From NCBI GenBank assembly GCA_963580455.1, contig OY756957.1:28798501-28862500 (forward strand): 64,000 bases of DNA, given 5' to 3'. The position numbers and the translations under genes were made by a program. A model generated the notes under the pieces. It saw nothing but the letters and a program-made list of their open reading frames with translations. It had not been told where the DNA came from and searched no databases. Shown here piece after piece: positions 46,192-57,769 of the stretch. The stretch is from Euonymus europaeus. Its lineage: Eukaryota; Streptophyta; Magnoliopsida; Celastrales; Celastraceae. The first letter of the stretch is position 1; each line of letters opens with the position of its first letter.

Positions 46192-46966
46192 CGATTCTCG
46201 ACCTTCCTCCGCCAGGTTCTTCTTCGTTCGTCTCTAGGTCAGTTTTGTTCCGATTCTTATCTCCAGGTTCGCATTCCTTCTCAGTTTTGACTGCTGTGAT
46301 TCCTATATGCAGTTAATGGCTCCGGTTGCTGGGTTCTTATTTCTGTTCAGTTTCAATTCTTCTATCTTCTAGAGTTGGGTTATCTCTATTTCGATTCTGA
46401 CGGCCCGGTTCGCATTTCACCACAGGTTCTATTTTTTTCCATCATTTCGGTTCTTCTGCTCATGTGTTCATTCTTTCTTCGGCTGGGTTTCTTCGATTTC
46501 ATTATTTTTTTAAGTACCCAGGTTCTCATTTATGCCCAGTTTGAATTCTTTTTGATTTTGACTGCCATTTTTCCACAACTTCAGTTTTCCTGCCCGTGTT
46601 GTATTAATTGCTTCTTCTATTGGTAATGGTTTAAATCTTGGATTAGATTACATATGATGACTTCTGGTGGTCATGATTTCAGGTTTTGAAATTGGTCTTC
46701 GGGTCTTCGGGTGTTCTATTGTTGGGTTTATTATTGACTAGCTATATGCTTTTAGATAGAGTTTCAAATATAAATTACAATCCTCAGATTAGGGCCATGT
46801 GTAGAGTTTTATTTGCAAGCATGACAAATATGAATTGGAAGAGTGCATGTATTGGTTGACCTTTGGAAGAGTGAATATATTGATGTGAATAGGTGACGCA
46901 TTTTGTAAGTGTTCTTAATCATTGCAAGGTCAATTCATGATCATTTACAGAAGAGATATAAATTAC

Positions 46967-47775
46967 AATCCTGAGATTAGGACCATGTGTAGAGTTTTAT
47001 TTGCAAGCATGACAAATGTGAATTGGAAGAGTGCATGTATTGGTTGACCTTTGGGAGAGTGAATATATTAATGTGAATAGGTGACTCATCTTCTACGTGT
47101 TCTTAATCATTGCAAGGCCAATTCATGCTCATTTACAGAAGAAGCTTAGCATTTTGGTGTCAAACGAGCACGCCTTGTGTTATCTTTATTAGTTCTAGAA
47201 ACGACTCTGATAAGGATCGTTTTGAATTGTTTAAAAGTTGGAATTCAATCCCATTAACATAATCATGTTCAATGTTATGCTCAGTTAGCATCTTTGAGCC
47301 CCAAATTTAATGTTTACCTGCTTTTATTTCCTTCCATTTAGGTCATTGGGGATTGAAGTTTGTGGAAATCTTCTGTTGGACTATCGGGTATCATCCTATC
47401 TACTACTTGCTCTGCTATGAACCTTTTTTGGGTTATGGTTAGTTATTATGGTAATCTGTATTGCTGAATTTCAATGGCACAACCTTTTTCTAATAGATAT
47501 TGATTTAGGTTGATGAATGAATTATTAGATTGACAGTGATTAGTAGCCCTTTTTTGCTACTTGACAGCATGCAATGTTGACAGGATCAGATTTCATTAAT
47601 TGAATCTTTAACAAATCTGGATGTAGATTTGTGGGATGCCATCCACAACATTGCATGCAATCTTGGTAATCTGAAATAGGAAATGCACTATATAGACTTA
47701 CAAATTTCCTATTCTTAGCTAATTGCCAGCCCAAAATGAAACCTAATGGGCATCCCTAATAAATGATGTGTATAA
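46967..47775. repeat. 809-bp direct repeat, copy 1
   Basis: It is repeated almost exactly at 48135-48943. Both start AATCCTGAGATTAGGACC and end ATGATGTGTATAA. A third, partial copy of the first 165 bp precedes it at about 46779-46945. No gene recognised in it. Confidence 0.9.
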
Positions 47776-48134
47776 CAGGTAAACGTAAACCAGAGGGGTT
47801 GAAAGTGGCGATCATCTTCGGCGAACCTAGAAGGCACAAACCTAGAGACGATATGAAACAAAGGTCGATGGAAGCGGCGTGGGGAAGAAATCTGGGGAGG
47901 GTAAAGCAGTTCCAGTGGAGAGAGGTAGAGCAAATTGAGAAGAATAGAAGATAGGTCGTCAATCAAGCAGTTGTAAAAAGTGGAACGACGTAGGTGTAGC
48001 GAGTAGAAGATAGGTGTAGGTAGGTTTGCTTTGACTGGTGTATGGGTGGATGTTCTGAAGTGGAACGACGTCGTTTTCCGAGGCGAGTTACGGAGACAAC
48101 TCGCAGAGATTTTCATGAACAGAGGGTAGTCGCG

Positions 48135-48943
48135 AATCCTGAGATTAGGACCATGTGTAGAGTTTTATTTGCAAGCATGACAAATGTGAATTGGAAGAGT
48201 GCATGTATTGGTTGACCTTTGGGAGAGTGAATATATTAATGTGAATAGGTGACTCATCTTCTACGTGTTCTTAATCATTGCAAGGCCAATTCATGCTCAT
48301 TTACAGAAGAAGCTTAGCATTTTGGTGTCAAACGAGCACGCCTTGTGTTATCTTTATTAGTTCTAGAAACGACTCTGATAAGGATCGTTTTGAATTGTTT
48401 AAAAGTTGGAATTCAATCCCATTAACATAATCATGTTCAATGTTATGCTCAGTTAGCATCTTTGAGCCCCAAATTTAATGTTTACCTGCTTTTATTTCCT
48501 TCCATTTAGGTCATTGGGGATTGAAGTTTGTGGAAATCTTCTGTTGGACTATCGGGTATCATCCTATCTACTACTTGCTCTGCTATGAACCTTTTTTGGG
48601 TTATGGTTAGTTATTATGGTAATCTGTATTGCTGAATTTCAATGGCACAACCTTTTTCTAATAGATATTGATTTAGGTTGATGAATGAATTATTAGATTG
48701 ACAGTGATTAGTAGCCCTTTTTTGCTACTTGACAGCATGCAATGTTGACAGGATCAGATTTCATTAATTGAATCTTTAACAAATCTGGATGTAGATTTGT
48801 GGGATGCCATCCACAACATTGCATGCAATCTTGGTAATCTGAAATAGGAAATGCACTATATAGACTTACAAATTTCCTATTCTTAGCTAATTGCCAGCCC
48901 AAAATGAAACCTAATGGGCATCCCTAATAAATGATGTGTATAA
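48135..48943. repeat. 809-bp direct repeat, copy 2
   Basis: I noticed no difference from copy 1 on inspection, so the duplication is very recent. It abuts the inverted 5' segment exactly: the inverted copy ends CGCG at 48134 and this repeat begins at 48135. Confidence 0.9.
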
Positions 48944-50522
48944 ATAAATGATAATATGATGACATTTTCAGTTCGCGTGACTCGATGACAAGACTGGTGG
49001 AAAAAAAATTGTTTCATAAGAAACATTTACGCCTGAAAATAGCATTTGAGCATCTTTGACATTGGGGTTTTCATATGTAAAAGAATCAATACATGTAAAC
49101 TGAGTTTGTTGCTTTTTTCACTCTTTCACGTGTGCTCTAAATTTGTATCTTATTTCTTCTTCCTTTTTAGACATTTCCCCCAGCTGGAAATAGAAGTGCC
49201 TACCCCAAAATATCTTCGAGAATATGTTTGTCAAAAAGTGGGATTTTTGGCGCTTGCTCTCTTGGATACTTAAGATGATGGAACTGCCCAAGCAGTCTCT
49301 CATATACAGTGAGAATCTGACACTCCCCTCTGTAAGTTAATTTTGTGAATGCCCTTTTGCTGGATTTTTTTATCAAGTCCCTTATGATTGCCTTTGCAAT
49401 TTCTACAAAAAAAAAATTCAGTGTATGGTTGCCTAGAGAATTAATTCAAATATCTATCACATTTGTTTCTCTCAAACAGAATTGTTGTCAATCCTAGCTT
49501 CTTTGCTTACTATTGGCCAGATTTTACTGCCTCAGCAGCCTCTTTTTAGGTTTATTCCATTTGATTGGTTTTGGATGAATGATGCTAATATATGTTTTTA
49601 TTGCTGTCAATTTGTAGGTGTTACTATGTGTTATGGACAAACCAGTTATCTTGAGAGAGATTATATGTATTTTAGGTGTCCAATGAAAGTCTATTTTTTT
49701 ACATAGGCCAAATATTTGATCGCATTTTTAATCCATTACTCCAAGGTAACCCTCTTTTGCTTTTAATTTTTTGTTATTTTATTTCATGTCGCAGCTTTGT
49801 CGTGCTGGGTGCTTTTTGTGGTTGATCGTTGATGTTTTGATTCGCTGTTTTGGGATTATGGGTTTTGATAAGATAAACAAAGAAAAGAGAAAAGTACACA
49901 GAAGGCAATTAGAGAGGCAACCGAGAGGAACAACATGATATCTGCCAATGTATTCTTACATCGACGGCTTTGCTGTTGAAATGTTTTCACTTTTATATGC
50001 TTTTGATTGATTTTGAATGTTAGATTGAACTGGATTTATTCCATTACATTATATGTCCAAGCATCCAATTGGAAATATGGATGTGCAGATGAAGAAGAGC
50101 TGATGCAATCATGTGTGTGGGAATTTCAGCAGCCATTTTGGTTCGAGGTATGTACATACCTTTACATATAAATTGACAATTTAACCATATGTATGTGCAC
50201 ATGAAATATTTGGATTCTTGGGGTGCATCATCAATCTACTTCTATTAGTTGTCTTATGTTTTAACCATGTTAATTGTGTAAATGGATTTTAATTATCTTT
50301 TTTCTAGGGTCTCAATTTTAAAATGGATGATAAAATGTTAAAACCAAGTTTTATTTTCTCTCTTCCTTTTCTTTGTTCTTCTAATATTTTTAACTGGATA
50401 GGTCTCTGTTTTTTTGGTAGTTTCTACAAGTTTGTAATTTCCTCTGTTTATTTTTCATTTGGGTTTTATTTTTTCAATCTGAAAATTGGTACGGGGTTGT
50501 AACTGATAACTTGTGGTTGCAG
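48944..50522. other. Helitron 2 middle, unassigned
   Basis: T-rich sequence with possible exon-like islands flanked by TTTTTAG and GT sites (for example about 49169-49270 and 50089-50147). I could not match any of them to a known protein. They may be further captured exons or introns of the TauE/SafE donor gene. Confidence 0.35.
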
Positions 50523-51635
50523 GTATGATTATGGGAGCATCAGCTTCATCTGTGTGGTATAACCTGAGAGTGCCTCATCCATCTAGGGATGTTCCCATCT
50601 TAGACTATGATCTGGCTCTTTTGTTCCAGCCCATGCTAATGCTTGGCATTACTGTTGGTGTTTCCTTGAGTGTTGTCTTTCCTTACTGGCTCATTACTGT
50701 TCTTATTATCACTCTTTGTAGGTTGGTTAAAAGAATTGGTCATGTTGTTATTTTATCAGTCATTGCTAATTGTTAAGATAAAATATTATACTAATTGTCC
50801 TTTTCTTGGTCTGCTTTGTTTGTGACTAGGTACCTCATCAAGGTCTTTCTTTAAAGCTAATTGTCCTTTTCTTGGTTGATTTGTTTGTGACTAGGTACCT
50901 CATCAAGATCTTTCTTTAAAGCTCCTGAAATGTGGAAGGATGAGACAATCATGGAGGTCTGCATCACTGTAAAATTAAATAGTTCAATGAAAATTTGATT
51001 AGCGATGTGCTTATATATAATAATTTAATGTTGATTAACTTGTTTTGGATTTCAAATTGTTGTTAAAATATTGCAGAAGGAACTGGCCAAGCAACAACAA
51101 ATTACAGTTAACTCCCGTGGCGAGTGTAAGAATTACTGAATATAGTTAACTATAAACACAAACAGTCCTCAATTACATATCTATATCCATAAGTGAACAG
51201 ACTTGTTCATAGTGTTTCTCTTATAACTTGCAGTTCTGATAGACACTGACTATGAACCATTGGTACCTAGAGAAGAGAAATCAAATTTGGTAAGTAAAGC
51301 TTCCCTTTTGACATCTCAGAGACAATTTTTTTTGGGAAATTAAGAAAATTCGTAAGAGAGAAACCCTGACGAGAAAACTGAAGATACTTTTTTCCCTTCC
51401 TGCCAGCAAATATTATGTTTCAATCTCAGGTGGAAAAGGCTTTTGGTTCTGGTGGTTGTATGGCTCTCTTTTCTGCTTCTACAGATCATTAAGGTAGGAA
51501 GATTTGAACCCAAGTCATATGCTTTCACTATTTATCTGAAGCTACATATGTTTATGTTTCTGCTCCTTTTTCCTTCTTCTGCAGAATGATGTAGCCGTTT
51601 GTAGTAAATGGTATTGGGTACTCTTTTGCTTGCAG
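50523..51635 (+). pseudogene. TauE/SafE family membrane protein fragment captured by Helitron 2
   Basis: Exon islands in order read as the C-terminal half of a plant sulfite exporter TauE/SafE-type protein. 50523-50721 encodes [39 protein letters not shown] and a membrane segment. 50892-50957 encodes TSSRSFFKAPEMWKDETIME. Then come about 51078-51120 (KELAKQQQITVNSRGE), 51236-51291 (LIDTDYEPLVPREEKSNL), about 51411-51492 (LCFNLRWKRLLVLVVVWLSF) and about 51585-51635 (KWYWVLFCLQ). AG and GT borders surround the islands, but the first junction does not keep frame in my reading. The N-terminal half and last exons are absent, so it is a gene fragment. The family is thought to export sulfur compounds or anions across membranes. 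Confidence 0.75.
50791..50921 (+). repeat. 65-66-bp tandem duplication across a splice acceptor
   Basis: 50791-50856 is repeated at 50857-50921 with a few differences. Each copy contains the end of an intron (TTTGTGACTAG) and the first codons of the next exon (TACCTCATCAAG). The duplication gives the captured fragment two competing acceptors. Confidence 0.85.
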
Positions 51636-52038
51636 GTAACATAAATTGTGTAAAATAACGTGAACGTGATGGATATGACTTATTTATAGTCCGTGTAAGA
51701 GTTTTGGTGTGTGTCTCAACATTTGGTTATTGTGCTGTATGTCAGTTCCCTATAACCCTTGAGTATTTGGATATGAGGCAATCAAATTATATAAAGAACA
51801 TAAGAAGAGGATAAGCACAGGCAATACAGAATGCATTTGTGAGCCTTCCATTGCCTGGAATCCATTCAACCTCACCTTTTGTGCACTATGTGGACTAATC
51901 GTAGCAAGCATCTTTGATTACTTGATTAGCTCTGCTCTGTCGTCGTGTGGAGATGTATAGTGTTTTTTTATAAATTTTCTTTTTCACATTTTGTTGGTCT
52001 GTATTTTGTGTGTTAAATTTTGTTGTATGATATGGCAG

Positions 52039-52779
52039 GGCATATGATCGAGCTGCTATCAAGTTTCGCGGAGTTGATGCTGATATCAATTTCACTGTCA
52101 GTGATTATGCTGAAGACATCAAGAAGGTAGAAATGGATTACAGGCGTTCCTGGTGGAATTTAGTCTGATTTTTTTTCACTGTCATGTAATAATTATTCTC
52201 CAATCGTTCTATAGATGAGCAACTTTACGAAGGAGGAATTTGTGCATATCCTGCGTCGCCAAAGCACTGGTTTCTCTCGAGGAAGTTCAAAATACAGGGG
52301 AGTGACACTTCACAAATGTGGGCGGTGGGAGGCTCGTATGGGACAGCTTCTGGGCAAGAAGTGAGGATTACTTTCCTTATTTGATACTTTCAACTTATTT
52401 TTTTTTCTGAATTCAGCTGCTATCAGAAATAGCTTTCTTGCTGTTCCTGATTTCAAGGTTCATGATAACAGTTGGAATTTGGTTTTTATGGAGAAGTATG
52501 CATTGCTTGCCTTTGCAGGTACATATACCTTGGGCTATTCGATAGCGAGATAGAAGCTGCAAGGTACTAATAAACATATATTTTGTCACCCGTACTGTAC
52601 ATGTCTTGATTTGGCCTCTCAAGCTTGACTGACATTTTATGTTGTATGTATTATTATCTTGCTTTCAGGGCTTATGACAAGGCTGCTATACAATGTAATG
52701 GTAGGGAAGCAGTTACTAACTTTGAGCCTGGCACATATGATGGGGAGATTATCTCTGAGGCTTATCCCTATTGTGCTTA
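52039..52779 (+). pseudogene. euAP2 (TOE/RAP2.7-like) gene fragment with a whole second AP2 domain
   Basis: Four exons, 52039-52126, 52215-52360, 52519-52563 and 52669-52779, have GT/AG borders and keep one frame. They begin in the end of the first AP2 domain ([18 protein letters not shown]). They continue through the conserved linker ([20 protein letters not shown]) and the complete second AP2 domain ([18 protein letters not shown] ... [20 protein letters not shown] ... [14 protein letters not shown]). The reading frame stops shortly after. These features mark the TOE1/RAP2.7 type of floral-repressor AP2 factors. The start, first half of AP2-R1, miR172-site region and C-terminus are missing, so it is a fragment. 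The DNA-binding unit is intact. Confidence 0.82.
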
Positions 52780-53208
52780 AGCTCTTTTACAAGAACTCTT
52801 TTGTTGGTTCTTTAGTATGCATACAGACATTCAGTGGCAACAATTCAACTAGATATAGTGAGTACTGGGTACGCATAGTTAAGTGCATGTCATTGTGAGA
52901 TTGAAAATGAAGAAATGTGTGATAAATATTAGGAATTAAGCCCTAAGATGCAGTGCATGAATCACAGTGGAAAAACATAGAAAATCTTCAGTATTCACCG
53001 CACAAGTAATCCATCCTATAACAGCTCTTCTGCCTTGGTCTCGACAACCAAACAGCAAGGTCTCTTACAGGAAAAAAGAGATCCAAAAAATGTTAAATAC
53101 TTTAAACAATTTTATTTGTTATAATTACATATTTTATTTATTATAATTACATTTTAAAGACAATAACAGGTATGTATCTCTTATGTTTTTTGATTTCTTA
53201 AAAAAATT

Positions 53209-53239
53209 GCCCCGGGGCGAAGCCCGGGCACTACCCTAG
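53209..53239 (+). other. Helitron 2 3' terminus: hairpin and CTAG
   Basis: Stem GCCCCGGGGC (53209-53218) pairs with GCCCGGGC (53222-53229) around a GAA loop with one bulge. CTAG follows at 53236-53239, and T is the next base. It differs in sequence from the other two Helitron termini in the window. Confidence 0.88.
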
Positions 53240-54688
53240 TATATATATATATTCTACAGAAAGGAGGCATGCCTATTTTGTGGGTGGAATATATATGCTC
53301 TTTCGGATCTCCTTGTACTTACTTGTCTCTGCCCCTAGCGCTATGCAGTGAGTTGTTCATTGCTCACAAGGTCAGATTCACAATTTCTTTATATACAAGT
53401 AAATGAATATATTATGACCTTAAAATGAAAACAAAATGCATTTCTAGAGAGGACAGAAGACAAAAAAATTATTAATTAAGAAATAGTTTGTTATGGAAGT
53501 TAACAGCAAATTAGCATAAGCATATAGCAGTCAGGCTTTAATGCAAATGCTGAGATTTTGCCAATACAAAGGTCCTTTTTTATATAATATACTCCGTATT
53601 TTGATCTGATTTATGCTTTTGTGTGGTCTTGTCTATCTGCAACGATTAATTAATTAAAAAATAATAACATAAATAGTGAAATCCATCTCACCCCATTTCT
53701 GCTCTCTTCTCTGAATCCTCTTGGCTTTTTTGCTTCTGGATTGTAGTAGCGTACGTAGTCATCATTTAAAAAAGGGTAAATTAGATAGAAAGATTTGAGG
53801 AGTACCATTCTTTCAAATATGTTTCCTATATTTTGAAACTTATAAATAAGAATAAAATGATGGATAGTCAAAATGGATAGAAAATCACATCTTCCTTTCG
53901 TGTCATCCTCCGATCGAAGCAAGACCATCTCCGTTGGAATGGTACATATTTTTCCGTCATTGTTTGCAGTGTCATGGATGTAATGTGTTCAGTTCTTTCG
54001 TCTTGTCAAGGATATGTATGCAATGTGAGACTGCTTTTGTTGCCTATTCTATCTCCTCACGTACAATTTTTTCCAGGATTTTGAGATCGCTCTAGACTGG
54101 AGTTATGTGAGACGTACGCTTCCCATTGCTCATTTCCATTATTTTAGTTGTTTATTTAGATTGTTAAAGCTAAGTAATTAAAGATCATATGAGATGCACT
54201 GTACCCTAGTTTTTATACAAAATAAGGCTCAACTTTTCACGGTTCTATGTGATGATAGGCATGTACTAAATTAAACAATGCCTTCGTCATAATGTTCACC
54301 TTTAAAATGAATTTGTCTAAAAGAGGCATCATAATTAAATTGAAAGGTCGAATGGACAGAATCACCAGCAGATTATCATCGAAGAAAGCAAAAAGGAACA
54401 GCACAACGACGATCTATTTCAGAAGACAATAGAAAGAATAGAGGTAATTAAAAAAACAAACGTGCAGATGTTAAGATCATATACACATTGTTTAATTATG
54501 GCTACAAGGCAGGCCAGTTACATAATTACTGTTTTTGTTAAGTTACATCATTCAAACCATATAAATATATAGTTGCATAGATCAACTATACGATAGCCAA
54601 AATCGCACATACTATATACACATTCCCAAATCCTGTCACTGGCTGTACAGACAGATTTCCCAAAATGGACATGTCAAAGGAATGTGGA
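53240..54688. repeat. Decayed third unit flank
   Basis: It contains blocks shared with other units: GTCAGGCTTTAATGCAAATGC (53530), a segment like 24996-25090 (53575-53650), and a very degenerate family A start near 53700-53765. The rest has no gene I can support. Confidence 0.45.
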
Positions 54689-54712
54689 AATACGTCTTGC
54701 TCAGCCCCATTA
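54689..54712 (-). pseudogene. Family B first-exon remnant
   Basis: The minus strand reads MGLSKTYF from about 54710, matching the start of the family B first exon and its upstream GGGGCTGAGCAAGACGTATT context. The remainder of the exon and exon 2 are missing. The upstream flank (54713-55055) still aligns with 23840-24200. Confidence 0.65.
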
Positions 54713-56724
54713 TTTTGTTTTCCTTAATTTGTCTAGAAAGCCTCAAAAAATTGTGAATTGCTAAATCGAAGAAGCAGTGGGTGAATAAATTTCTGATCAA
54801 GCTGGAGTATCTATATAGATAGAGTTAGAGTCAGTCACTGTAAAATTGTATTTCGGTTTCAGCTTCCACTCTGTTTCCATGAATCAAACGAGTAGTTTTC
54901 GAGGAACTCTTCTTGAAAGTAAAGTTCGTTATTTTTCCATGCTAGTTCGCGCGCATATTTAATGGAATCGCGAATGTTGTATATGGTCAGTGGACCATCA
55001 TGACCTAATCTACCTATGGAACTTGAATTCACTGCAACGTTATACCCAAACAGCCAAGTGTTGGCCCAAGCCCAAAAATCTTCTTTAGGCTTCAAGTCGG
55101 TCCGAGTCAAGCCTAGAAGGCTAGGATAATTTGGGAAGTCCATGTTTAGTTTTAACCCAATTAATTTGGGCTAATAAATTGGGATTCAGACCTAAGTACT
55201 AAATTCATATATAAATACATACATATGTATTATATATATCACACATTATATATATATATGTTACTCTATGCATAATACACATGTGCACTGTGTAGAAATA
55301 TATATATATATAATATATATGTATAAATATATATATGTGTATATATATACACACAATATATATGTATTTATATGAAGTATATCTATTTATTTATATAAGA
55401 TCCATGAGATTGGATCATTTTGGTGGCGAGTATCGTAATGTTTTGCATAGTCGCGATTTTATTCTTATGATATGATTCCTAATTTCCTATGCTACCTGTA
55501 ATGATAAGGGTGCATAATTAATAATTTTTCATGACAGTAGCAAAAGATAAAAGAATATAATAAGGTATTCTTATTCAAAGTGTCACCTAAAAGTGATAAG
55601 GGTGAATAATAAATAATTTTTCATGAGACTAGCAAAAGATAAAAGAATATAGTTTAAACAATTTTCAAATGTCAAAATGTCAATAATTTCATAACGTAAA
55701 GATGTCTATTTTTAATTCTATGTGAGGTTAGGTGAAGATATGGTTCCTATGCTACCTGTGATGATAAAGATGGATAATTAATAATTTTTAATGACACTAG
55801 CAAAAGATAAAAGAATATAATAATTAATAATTTTTAACTCAACACGTATGTGAGGTTAGGTGAAGTGATGAGAGGTAGGTGTAGAAGGTGTAATAAATGA
55901 AGTGAAAAATTACACATTAATTATTATAATATAGCAGATATTATGATCTCCTGACTTCTTCGATTATTAAATTATTTTATCTTATCTATTAATTAAGCTA
56001 TGGTGCCTGTTTTGTGTTTTGTTTTGTGGGTAAGTTCAGTTGTTGTTTTTTGTGTAAAACACTCTCAACTTTCAAGCGTAAGAAAAATTAAAGTGAAGTA
56101 CAGGTGCGAATACGATTTTTACTATTGTTTGTGTCCTTAGAAAGATTTTTATGTTCAATATTTCAAGGTGATGTTATTGTGATTTTTCTTGGTCTTTCAC
56201 TGTTTGAGTAATGGATTGATTGTTAAGATAAACTTAATTTACCTTAATGTTTTGTCAGGTTAATTGGGCTGGTGCTTGTGCTATTGCAGTGGTTGATTGG
56301 TTACCAGTCTAGCATCTGGGTTTGGATTTGAGGTATATACTCATTTATGACATGTTAGTTTTCTGGATTTTTATAATGAAATATGATTCAATGAATATTG
56401 AAATTTTGGTATTGAATTCTTGGAGTTTCACTTCTATGTTTAGGCATTCAAAGGCCTTCTTCGGCTTTTGCTCATCATGATTGAAGATAGTGATTATTTC
56501 TAAAACAAAACACTGCTTCAATAATATGTCGATGGACTTACAATTTTGGTCGGATGATATTGATAATTTTTTAAAAGTTTTTTTTTGTTGCTTCAAATCT
56601 TATTTACATCGAAGTCCACCACAATAAAATTATTTTCTTAAGGTGGGTCCGATATTTTATGCTATAATGGTGGGTCTTGGACATTTCAATTTTGTCCACA
56701 GTACAAGAAAAAGAAAGAGGTTAA
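54713..56724. repeat. Unit flank, AT microsatellite and short degenerate repeats
   Basis: 55193-55400 is a TA/TATG-rich microsatellite. 55500-55860 has three copies of a segment with CTAGCAAAAGATAAAAGAATAT preceded by AATAATTTTTCATGA. The remainder is AT-rich with short frames only (for example minus 56345-56596), none recognisable. Confidence 0.5.
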
Positions 56725-57330
56725 TCTATCTATAAAACAAATATACCTAATAATAATTATATGTATAAAAATCACAATACAAAGCCAATAATTGCATTAA
56801 TATAAAATAAACTGTTTAACAAACACAATTGTAACAACTCATTTTATGGGTTTCTTCTTGATGCAGGGAAATAGCAATGGATGACAATGAGCCAACCAAG
56901 AAAGAGATCACCCCAAAAATAGAGAAAGAATAATATCTTAACAGACAAAAATCTGAATAGCTAATACCAACACTTAGCAATGTATATAAGTCAGCTGAGA
57001 AAATGCAAGTACTTGAAGGCATTTCTTTTATTAAGAGTTAGATTGTACATAGAAGCCTTAGTTAGTGCCAGTAGTAGACATAATATCTATTGTAACAGTT
57101 AATCCACATGTAATCATATGTAAATAAAATAAATATGATATTACTGTTGCTTGATTGAATTTTATTCTCCTGGCAAGTTTTCTGTTGTTGCATTTGAATT
57201 TGTGATAGTCATTGACCATTTTAATATGGTTCATCTTCTGTCAAATTTTGTGTTAATTGTGTTTATAACTAAGTGAAATTTCAATTTACTGATTGCAAAT
57301 TATTAGTTGTTAAATTTTATGTTTCTCAGA

Positions 57331-57527
57331 GGAAAAGTCACCTACTGCTAACATCGCAGATTCGATAGGCTCACTCATCTCCAAACTATGGCAATCAATA
57401 AATTTCTCTTCAAAAACAACTTCCCAGGAGATTCCTGATAGATTCCATGACAACGGATGTCGTCTTTGCAAGTTTCGTAACAAAAATCCACAGTTGTGCT
57501 ACATATGCACATATCCTAAATACTGAT
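57331..57527 (+). other. Unrecognised exon-like ORF with a Cys-rich end
   Basis: After a T-rich tract ending CTCAG the frame is open for about 65 codons (EEKSPTANIADSIGSLISKL ...). It ends GCRLCKFRNKNPQLCYICTY, three residues and a stop. The four-Cys pattern (C-X2-C-X10-C-X2-C) looks like a small zinc-binding tail. I do not know the family. It is possibly the last exon of another captured gene, lying upstream of and convergent with LOG. Confidence 0.35.
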
Positions 57528-57769
57528 TAATATCAGGTATTGTAACTACAAAACAACTAATACCATTCAAATCACCAATAAAAATTATAATCCTTCTAAA
57601 TTACCATAAGGAAGAACATTCTTCAATCTCCAAAACAAATGCATTTTCAAACATAAAAATACATAAAAAAAACTCTCAAACACAAAAAAAAACCCCAATA
57701 CCAGCTTCTGAAACGTCATAATCACCAACAATTCTCTATGAGTCATCTACTCTTGGCTCTCTGATGTTT

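Larger units (their letters stand above)
45803..53239 (+). mobile_element. Non-autonomous Helitron carrying gene fragments
   Basis: The 5' end TCAATACATATATATAAAG starts at 45803 after an A. The 3' end has a strong GC hairpin (53209-53229) and CTAG at 53236-53239, followed by T. There is no RepHel inside. It carries intron-containing exon sets from at least two host gene families on the plus strand: TauE/SafE (50523-51635) and euAP2/TOE (52039-52779). Retained introns mean the capture was from genomic DNA, the usual Helitron mode. The left half is rearranged, with an inverted copy of its first 340 bp and an 809-bp direct duplication. No target duplication is expected or seen. Confidence 0.8.
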
